From NCBI RefSeq assembly GCF_014196625.1, contig NZ_JACIDZ010000009.1:124001-188000 (forward strand): DNA of 64,000 nt, given 5' to 3'. A model generated the notes under the pieces. It was not told where the DNA came from, searched no databases, and was given only the letters and a program-made list of their open reading frames with translations. Positions 58,154 through 64,000 of this stretch are shown piece by piece. The translations under genes were made by a program, and so were the position numbers. The stretch's first letter is position 1; each line of letters opens with the position of its first letter. Source of the DNA: Martelella radicis. GTDB taxonomy: Bacteria > Pseudomonadota > Alphaproteobacteria > Rhizobiales > Rhizobiaceae.

Positions 58154-59131
58154 ATGATCCATCTCTACAGGGTCGGCGGTGTCAAGACGGCCTTGCCGTC
58201 AGGCGGCACGGCGGAACCGCTCGGCGAAGACGTGATCTGGATCGACATGCTCGATCCGACCGAAGCCGACATGCAGCACATGGAAACGCTCCTGGGCGTG
58301 ATGCTGCCGACCCGCGAGACGCTGAAGAACATCGAGCCTTCCAGCCGCTATTATACCGAGGGTAACGCCGTCTACATGACCGCCTCGATCGTGATGAACG
58401 TGGATTTCGGCTTGGCGCAGCTCACCGATGTCGGCTTCATCCTTGCCGAAGGCCGGCTTGTGACAATCCGCCACGCCGAGCCGAAGCCTTTCTTCCTGTT
58501 TGCCGCCGACCTGAAGCGTCTCGATATCGGGCCCGGGCAGGGCGCGCGGGTTCTCGCCCACCTGCTCGACACGATCGTCGATCGCACGGCAGAAATCCTG
58601 GAACTGGCGGTCGCAAAGATCGATAATATCTCGATTGCGGTGTTCGGCGAGGGCGTGCGCGGACGTCGCCGCCCGCCGGCCGAGCTCGAGGAGCGGCTGA
58701 TCGAGATCTCGACCTATCACCGTCTCGTCAGCAAGACGCGCGACAGCCTGATCACGCTGGCGCGGCTTTCCACCTATGTGCAGGCGCTCGGCCGCGTGCG
58801 CGACGACAAGCCGACCAAGGATCTCTGCCGCATCGTCGCCCACGACATCCAGTCCTTGTCGGAACATGCGAGTTTCGTCTCGTCCAACATTTCCTTCCTG
58901 CTTGATTCGTCGCTCGGTCTCGTCAACCTCGAACAAAACAACATCATGAAGCTGTTCTCCGTGGTTTCCGTGGTCTTCGCGCCGCCGATGCTGATTGCCG
59001 GCATCTACGGCATGAACTTCGATCGCATGCCCGAATTGCACTGGGCATACGGCTATCCGGCCGCCATTGTGGGCATGCTCATGACCGGCGTTCTCGCCAT
59101 CTACTGGCTGCGCTCGCGCGGCTGGTTCTAG
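58154..59131 (+). CDS. CorA-family divalent metal transporter
   Basis: A 325-residue protein with a long cytoplasmic N-terminal domain and two C-terminal membrane segments. The selectivity motif GMN is at residues 286-288 (GIYGMNFDRMPELHW). It imports Mg2+ or other divalent ions. It stands alone, without operon partners. Confidence 0.9.
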   Translation: MIHLYRVGGVKTALPSGGTAEPLGEDVIWIDMLDPTEADMQHMETLLGVMLPTRETLKNIEPSSRYYTEGNAVYMTASIVMNVDFGLAQLTDVGFILAEGRLVTIRHAEPKPFFLFAADLKRLDIGPGQGARVLAHLLDTIVDRTAEILELAVAKIDNISIAVFGEGVRGRRRPPAELEERLIEISTYHRLVSKTRDSLITLARLSTYVQALGRVRDDKPTKDLCRIVAHDIQSLSEHASFVSSNISFLLDSSLGLVNLEQNNIMKLFSVVSVVFAPPMLIAGIYGMNFDRMPELHWAYGYPAAIVGMLMTGVLAIYWLRSRGWF

Positions 59132-59309
59132 GGCTTTGGTCGAACAAATCCAGTTGCGCAATTGCGGTTGCGTGGAAGCTTGACTAGCATGGCCGTGAAA
59201 ACTATGGTGCGCGCGACTTGACCGGGGGGTCCCAAAGGCTTTATCGCATTGCTGAAACGTCCACCGAGGCCATTTCGGCCAAGGCGGATTTTCCAGGAAA
59301 GCGGATTTG

Positions 59310-59654
59310 ATGGCTGAGGACGGGCAGGAGGACTTGGAAGAACGCCGCAAGCGGCTGGCCAACGAACTTGGCGCGCTGCGGAAGGGTCAGGATGGAGAAA
59401 GCGGGAAGAAGGCGGAGACATCCGCCAATGACCGGCGCGAGATGTCGAAGGGCCTGAAGCTTTCGAGCGAATTCATGGCCGCCATTTTCGTCGGTTTCAT
59501 GATCGGTTTTCTCCTCGACAAGTTTGCCGGAACCGGCCCCTGGGGCATGATCGGCTTTCTGCTTCTCGGTTTTGGCGCCGGGGTCTTGAATGTGTTGCGC
59601 TCCGTCGGTTATGTGGCTGAGCCGGAAGACCGTCTTAAGAAAGACGGGAAATAG
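59310..59654 (+). CDS. atpI: ATP synthase protein I
   Basis: A 114-residue protein from the ATG at 59310. A charged N-terminus (EERRKRLANELGALRKGQDG) leads to two membrane segments (FMAAIFVGFMIGFLLDKFAG, then PWGMIGFLLLGFGAGVLNVL). AtpI helps assemble the c-ring. It is first in the atpI-B-E-F'-F operon. Confidence 0.85.
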   Translation: MAEDGQEDLEERRKRLANELGALRKGQDGESGKKAETSANDRREMSKGLKLSSEFMAAIFVGFMIGFLLDKFAGTGPWGMIGFLLLGFGAGVLNVLRSVGYVAEPEDRLKKDGK

Positions 59655-59718
59655 AGTTTGGTTCTGCGCGCATGGCCGCCCCAAGCGGGCGCGCGCAAGG
59701 TGAGAAGAGAGAGCACAG

Positions 59719-60471
59719 GTGGCAAACGATCCGACCCATCAGTTTCAGATCCACAACATCGTACCGATCAATGTCGGCGGACTGGACTTTTCCTTCACCA
59801 ATGCATCGCTGTTCATGGCGGTCACCGTCGGTGCTGCCGCCGGCTTCATGTATCTGGCGACGTCCAAGCGCGGCCTTATTCCCTCGCGCACCCAGTCGAT
59901 CGCCGAACTGCTTTACGAATTCGTGGCCTCGATGCTGAGAGAGGGGGCCGGAACGAAGGGCATGGTGTTCTTCCCCTTCGTGCTGACGCTCTTCCTGTTC
60001 CTGCTGACAGCCAATCTGATCGGCATGTTCCCTTACTTCTTCTCCGTGACCAGCCAGATCGTGGTGACCTTTGCTCTTGCCATTCTGGTGATGAGCGTGG
60101 TGGTCGGCTACGGCGTCTACAAGCACGGCTTCGGTTTCTTCAAGGTGTTCGTGCCTTCCGGCGTTCCGGCAATGCTGTTGCCGTTGGTGACGATGATCGA
60201 GATCGTTTCGTTTCTCTCGCGTCCCATCAGCCTGTCGGTTCGTCTTTTCGCCAATATGCTCGCCGGTCACATCACCCTCAAGGTTTTTGCCGGCTTCGTC
60301 GTCTCGCTGAGCGCGATCGGCACGATCGGAACCGGGGGCGCCATCCTGCCTCTGGCCATGACCGTCGCTCTGACGGCGCTGGAATTCCTGGTGGCCTTCC
60401 TGCAGGCCTATGTGTTTGCAGTCCTGACCTGCATGTATCTTAACGATGCCGTTAACGCAGGCGATCACTAG
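59719..60471 (+). CDS. atpB: ATP synthase F0 subunit a
   Basis: A 250-residue membrane protein from the GTG at 59719. The essential Arg is in [12 protein letters not shown] and the final membrane helix has [15 protein letters not shown]. It forms the proton half-channels against the c-ring. Confidence 0.95.
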   Translation: MANDPTHQFQIHNIVPINVGGLDFSFTNASLFMAVTVGAAAGFMYLATSKRGLIPSRTQSIAELLYEFVASMLREGAGTKGMVFFPFVLTLFLFLLTANLIGMFPYFFSVTSQIVVTFALAILVMSVVVGYGVYKHGFGFFKVFVPSGVPAMLLPLVTMIEIVSFLSRPISLSVRLFANMLAGHITLKVFAGFVVSLSAIGTIGTGGAILPLAMTVALTALEFLVAFLQAYVFAVLTCMYLNDAVNAGDH

Positions 60472-60558
60472 GGAATAAACTCTGTCGGTCCGGCTGGACA
60501 GCGCGGACCGGCATCGCTATTAAGCCGCAACAACCCATTCTTTCGAAGGAGTTCTTTT

Positions 60559-60786
60559 ATGGAAGCGGAAGCAGCAAAGTTCATTGGTGCCGGTATTGCA
60601 TGCCTCGGCATGGGTGCAACCTCCATGGGTCTGGGCCGTATCTTCGGTGACTACCTCACCGGCGCCCTGCGTAACCCCTCTGCAGCCGACAGCCAGTTCG
60701 GCCGCCTGGTCTTCGGCTTTGCCGTGACCGAAGCGCTCGGCATCTTCTCGCTGCTCGTCGCTCTTCTCCTGCTCTTTGCCGTTTAA
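60559..60786 (+). CDS. atpE: ATP synthase F0 subunit c
   Basis: A 75-residue hairpin protein. Two membrane helices are joined by a polar loop (ALRNPSAADSQFGRLVFG); the proton-binding carboxylate is Glu in AVTEALGIFS. AAGGAGTTC precedes the ATG. It builds the rotor ring. Confidence 0.95.
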   Translation: MEAEAAKFIGAGIACLGMGATSMGLGRIFGDYLTGALRNPSAADSQFGRLVFGFAVTEALGIFSLLVALLLLFAV

Positions 60787-60866
60787 GTTTAAACGGTCTG
60801 ACGTTTTGGTCACGGCGTTTGCTTAGAACGCCGTGACATCGTTATCGAAGACCTCTGGAGGCGAGC

Positions 60867-61448
60867 ATGATTGTGACACCGGCTCTGGCGCAGACATCGG
60901 AAGGCGCGGAAGCGTATACCGAGACAACGCTGGCCGAACTCGAGCATCACGAGGAACAGGTGTTCCCGCCATTTGATTTTGCGACCTTTCCGTCGCAGAT
61001 CCTGTGGCTGGCCATTACGTTCGGCATCTTCTATCTGGTGATGAAGCGGGTCATCGTCCCGCGTGTCGGCTCCATTCTGGAAGACCGGCATGACCGGATT
61101 GCCCAGGATCTCGATGAGGCCGAAAGGCTGCGCAACGAGGCCGATGCCGCGATTGCCGCTTACGAGAAGGAACTTGCTCGGGCGCGTGACGAAGCGCGTT
61201 CGATTTCGGCGGCTGCCGCCGAAAAGGCTCGTGCCGAAGCGGAGGCCGAACGGGCCGAGCTCGAGGCCGAGCTTGGCAAGAAGCTTTCCGAAGCCAATGC
61301 CCGGATCGAGAAGGTTCGCTCCGAAGCGCTGGCCGAAGTCGGCACGATTGCCGAAGACACCGCCGCCCAGATCGTGACCCACCTCATCGGCGGGCGCGTG
61401 GCCAAGGGCGACGTGGAAGCGGCCGTTTCATCGGCCAAGGAGGGCTGA
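60867..61448 (+). CDS. atpF': ATP synthase F0 subunit b'
   Basis: A 193-residue protein with one membrane segment ([20 protein letters not shown], near residue 50) and a long charged coiled coil ([20 protein letters not shown]). The extended N-terminus before the membrane helix marks it as the b' paralogue typical of alphaproteobacteria. It is part of the peripheral stalk. GGAGGCGAGC precedes the ATG. Confidence 0.93.
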   Translation: MIVTPALAQTSEGAEAYTETTLAELEHHEEQVFPPFDFATFPSQILWLAITFGIFYLVMKRVIVPRVGSILEDRHDRIAQDLDEAERLRNEADAAIAAYEKELARARDEARSISAAAAEKARAEAEAERAELEAELGKKLSEANARIEKVRSEALAEVGTIAEDTAAQIVTHLIGGRVAKGDVEAAVSSAKEG

Positions 61449-61450
61449 TC

Positions 61451-61936
61451 ATGGCACTTGACGCGACATTTTATGCCTTTGTCGGCCTGATCCTGTTCTT
61501 CATCGTCGTGGCCTATTTCAAGGTCCCCGGCATCATGCTTCGCTCGCTTGACTCGCGCGCGGACGAGATTCGCGATGAACTGGCGGAAGCCAAGCGTCTG
61601 CGCGAGGAGGCCCAGCATGTTCTGGCCGACTATCAGCGCAAGCGCCGCGAGGCCGAGGAAGAAGCCAAGGATATCGTTGCCGCCGCCGAACGCGAGGCCC
61701 AGGCGATCAAGGAAGAGGCCCGCCGCAAGACGGAAGAATATGTCGAGCGCCGCACCGCCTTTTCCGAGCAGAAGATCCGCCAGGCCGAGCATGATGCCAT
61801 CGAGGCCGTGCGTGGCGCTGCCGTCGATGTCGCCGTGGAAGCGGCGCGTATCGTTCTGGAAAAGAAGGCGACGCCTGCCGTTCAGTCGAAGCTGTTTTCG
61901 AAGTCCGTCGACTCGGTCAAGACGCGGCTCAACTGA
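61451..61936 (+). CDS. atpF: ATP synthase F0 subunit b
   Basis: A 161-residue protein with an N-terminal membrane segment (FYAFVGLILFFIVVAYFKVP) and a long coiled coil. It pairs with b' in the peripheral stalk. It starts 2 bp after the b' stop and is followed by a strong terminator. The F1 genes are not nearby, as usual in this group. Confidence 0.93.
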   Translation: MALDATFYAFVGLILFFIVVAYFKVPGIMLRSLDSRADEIRDELAEAKRLREEAQHVLADYQRKRREAEEEAKDIVAAAEREAQAIKEEARRKTEEYVERRTAFSEQKIRQAEHDAIEAVRGAAVDVAVEAARIVLEKKATPAVQSKLFSKSVDSVKTRLN

Positions 61937-61966
61937 GGGCGCATATGCCTTTTTGAAGAAGAATAT

Positions 61967-61996
61967 CGGCAAGCGCTTCGGCGCTTGCCGTTTTTG
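61967..61996 (+). terminator. Terminator of the F0 operon
   Basis: CGGCAAGCGC-TTCG-GCGCTTGCCG followed by TTTTTG, 31 bp after the subunit b stop. Confidence 0.9.
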
Positions 61997-62046
61997 TTTG
62001 CGGCAAGCTGACAGGGCCGCAGCATCCTCAATCCGGGAGTGACCAG

Positions 62047-62946
62047 ATGGCAGAACGTATTGACGGCAAGGCGATTGCCGCAGAGGTGGTCGAAAAGATC
62101 AAGGCGGCGGCGGCTGAACTTCACAGGGCCAAAGGCGTGGTGCCGGGGCTTGCGGTGGTGATCGTTGGCGACGATGCCGCCAGTCATACCTATGTCACCG
62201 CGAAGGGCAAGCGCGCCAAGGAATGCGGCTTTCACTCGGTGCAGGTAACGCTCGATGCCGATACCAGCCAGGAAGAGCTTGAAAAGGTCGTCGGCGAGCT
62301 CAATGCCGATCCGGCGATCCACGGCATTCTGGTGCAGCTTCCGCTGCCCGGTCATCTTGACGAGTTTCCAGTAATCCAGATGATCCGCCCGGAAAAGGAT
62401 GTCGACGGGCTTTCGATCGTCAACGCCGGCAAGCTCGCCGTGGGCGATCTGAAGACCGGCCTGATTTCCTGCACGCCCGCCGGCGCGATGATCCTCGTCC
62501 GTTCGATCCACGGCGATGACCTCTCAGGCCTCAACGCCGTCGTCATCGGCCGCTCCAACCTCTTCGGAAAGCCCATGGGCAGGCTTTTGTTGCAGGCGAA
62601 CGCCACCGTCACCATGGCGCATTCGCGAACGGCCGATCTGGCGGCGGCCTGCCGTAACGCCGATATTCTGGTGGCGGCCACTGGCAGGGCGGAAATGGTC
62701 AAGGCCGATTGGGTGAAGCCAGGTGCGACGGTGATCGATGTCGGTATCACCCGGGTGCCTGCGCCCGAGCGCGGCGAAGGCAAGACAAGGCTTCTCGGCG
62801 ATGTCGACTTTGCTGCCTGCGAGCCCGTCGCCGGCGCGATTACGCCGGTACCCGGCGGCGTCGGGCCGATGACGATCACCATGCTGATGGCCAATACGGT
62901 GATCGCGGCCTATCGCGCCGTCGGTCTTGAAGCGCCGCGCTTCTGA
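62047..62946 (+). CDS. folD: Methylenetetrahydrofolate dehydrogenase/cyclohydrolase
   Basis: A 299-residue bifunctional enzyme. Signature segments are [20 protein letters not shown] (with the catalytic Lys), [10 protein letters not shown] and [16 protein letters not shown]. It converts 5,10-methylene-THF to 10-formyl-THF using NADP. Full length. Its position next to ATP synthase genes is not functionally linked. Confidence 0.95.
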   Translation: MAERIDGKAIAAEVVEKIKAAAAELHRAKGVVPGLAVVIVGDDAASHTYVTAKGKRAKECGFHSVQVTLDADTSQEELEKVVGELNADPAIHGILVQLPLPGHLDEFPVIQMIRPEKDVDGLSIVNAGKLAVGDLKTGLISCTPAGAMILVRSIHGDDLSGLNAVVIGRSNLFGKPMGRLLLQANATVTMAHSRTADLAAACRNADILVAATGRAEMVKADWVKPGATVIDVGITRVPAPERGEGKTRLLGDVDFAACEPVAGAITPVPGGVGPMTITMLMANTVIAAYRAVGLEAPRF

Positions 62947-62986
62947 AGCCGGTCTCCGGAGGCCCAAGGAGGCCCGGCTCTGACCC

Positions 62987-63229
62987 TCAGTTGAACGCCT
63001 TGAAGGTGACGAGGGTGAATGTGTCCTTCACGCCGTCGATCGTCTGAAGCTTGCTGGTGACGAAGTGGCCGATATCGGTTTCGGCCGGCAGATAGAACTT
63101 TGCCAGAAGGTCATAATGGCCGGATGTCGAGTAGATTTCCGAAGTTTCCTCGAGCGTGCGCACCACGACGTCTGCGACATCATAGGCCTGGCCGGGATGG
63201 CATTTGAACTGCACGAAAATGGTTTGCAT
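62987..63229 (-). CDS. Stand-alone AsnC-type ligand-binding protein
   Basis: An 80-residue protein matching only the C-terminal RAM domain of Lrp/AsnC regulators (MQTIFVQFKCHPGQAYDVAD, then IYSTSGHYDLLAKFYLP). It lacks a DNA-binding domain. Such proteins form ligand-binding rings and may adjust amino-acid metabolism. It is divergent from the dehydrogenase gene. Confidence 0.85.
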   Translation of the reverse strand: MQTIFVQFKCHPGQAYDVADVVVRTLEETSEIYSTSGHYDLLAKFYLPAETDIGHFVTSKLQTIDGVKDTFTLVTFKAFN

Positions 63230-63353
63230 GGTCTATCCTGACGCGGGTCGCCGCACACGGAGCGGCAGGTCGCCGCGATCGCAACTGTTGAAACAATTGT
63301 CACCTAACGGAAAATCACCGTCGCCGCAAATGCCTCGCGTTTTTAAATTTATT

Positions 63354-63368
63354 ATATTGATACAATAT
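63354..63368. promoter_or_regulatory. ATATTG-ATA-CAATAT palindrome upstream of gabD
   Basis: A perfect 6-bp inverted repeat with a 3-bp centre in an AT-rich patch, 156 bp before the dehydrogenase start. A candidate operator for a regulator of this gene. Confidence 0.4.
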
Positions 63369-63524
63369 TCCGATATATATAATTAAATGATTGCTATAAG
63401 CATGACGGGAAGGTGGTGGCATCTGTTCCGGACTAAGGTGCCGAAGGACAAGCTTTCGCCGGACAGACCGGAACAATGACCACCGGGCTCGGCGTTGAGG
63501 ACAGAGACAACAGGGAGAACATTC

Positions 63525-64000
63525 ATGGCCATATCGCAACTGCTCACGGATCGGCTGAAGGACAAGTCGCTCGCTCGCTCCGGCGCATTCGTCGCCGGTG
63601 CCTGGACCGAAACTGCAACCGGCGGCAAGACCTTCGATGTCACCAACCCGGCAACGGGCGAAGTGATTGCAACACTGCCTGATTGCGACAGGGAAGACGT
63701 CGACAAGGCGATCGACGCAGCGCACGCGGCGCAGAAGTCCTGGGCGAAGAGGACGGGCAAGGAGCGCGCGGCGGTCCTGCGCAAACTCTACGACCTGATG
63801 GTCGCCAATGCCGATGATCTCGCGACGATCCTGACCGTCGAGATGGGCAAGCCCTGGGCGGAGGCCCGCGGCGAGATCCTCTATGGCGCAGCCTATGTCG
63901 AGTGGTTCGGCGAGGAGGCCAAGCGCGCCTATGGCGACATCATTCCGGGTCATCAGGCCGACAAGCGCATCATGGTCATCCGCCAGCCTGTGGGCGTCGT
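63525..64000 (+). CDS. gabD: Succinate-semialdehyde dehydrogenase, N-terminal part
   Basis: The first 158 residues of an aldehyde dehydrogenase, MAISQLLTDRLKDKSLARSG at the start, with the NAD(P)-binding part FDVTNPATGEVIATLPDCDR and TVEMGKPWAEARGEI. The combination is typical of GabD, which oxidises succinate semialdehyde to succinate. The catalytic residues lie beyond the window. GGGAG precedes the ATG. Confidence 0.85.
   Translation, partial: MAISQLLTDRLKDKSLARSGAFVAGAWTETATGGKTFDVTNPATGEVIATLPDCDREDVDKAIDAAHAAQKSWAKRTGKERAAVLRKLYDLMVANADDLATILTVEMGKPWAEARGEILYGAAYVEWFGEEAKRAYGDIIPGHQADKRIMVIRQPVGV

Noticed and set aside
63473-63502. GGAAC ... CGTT upstream of gabD as an EcfG promoter
   Set aside because: The spacer is 18 bp, longer than the 16-17 bp of the five clear sites.

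Overview
The window looks like a chromosome segment of an alphaproteobacterium of the order Hyphomicrobiales, probably close to Rhizobiaceae; I cannot name the genus. The evidence is the complete PhyR-NepR-EcfG general stress response locus with GGAAC-N16/17-CGTT promoters, the atpI-B-E-F'-F gene order with duplicated b-type subunits, HWE-family kinases, a RirA-type TGA-N9-TCA site, and overall G+C-rich coding.

Layout. (1) 1 to about 25.7 kb: a Mu-like transposable prophage, almost all on the minus strand, running off the left edge in its tail genes. Read right to left it follows Mu order: repressor, Ner, ParB-like protein, transposase A, B ATPase, Gam, a run of small early genes, GemA, Mor-type activator, lysis genes (amidase, holin candidate, spanin pair), small and large terminase, portal, gpF, gpG, protease/scaffold, decoration, capsid, gp36/gp37, sheath, tail tube. 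(2) 25.8 kb: a 10-bp-periodic array of GGGAA boxes, typical of the promoter that drives mraZ and the division/cell-wall cluster, facing into the prophage. (3) 26.1 to 33.6 kb: three cargo modules (PD-(D/E)XK nuclease pair; DarT1-like toxin with NADAR antitoxin; GGDEF-EAL protein), each ended by a copy of the same repeat that carries the 5' end of a tyrosine integrase gene. Only the third copy continues into an intact integrase. (4) 33.6 to 44.6 kb: an eroded gene-poor stretch with an isolated promoter-terminator pair, a serine recombinase, an exported protein, a type I restriction-modification operon with a YgjP-like metallopeptidase and a small DNA-binding-like protein, a membrane protein and tRNA-Ser(CGA). 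(5) 44.8 to 64 kb: core chromosome with a siderophore-type iron ABC importer, a copper chaperone pair, the general stress response locus with two sensor kinases and three target-type genes, a phosphoribosyltransferase, a CorA-type transporter, the F0 part of ATP synthase, folD, an AsnC-type protein and the start of gabD.

How it fits together. The stress locus is tightly wired: PhyR, NepR and the sigma factor sit with a GAF-PAS-HWE kinase, and matching sigma-factor promoters precede nepR-ecfG, the kinase, csbD, a DUF1328 gene and a PRC-barrel gene. The accessory region is a defence-rich hotspot built by repeated insertion at one integrase-associated site. The most novel-looking item is the DarT1-like toxin: it carries two N-terminal membrane segments and about 300 residues of extra, largely helical sequence before the ADP-ribosyltransferase domain, and it is encoded directly before its NADAR partner.

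Gene starts were chosen by ribosome-binding site and overlap with neighbours. Functional names rest on recognising sequence features, not on database searches.
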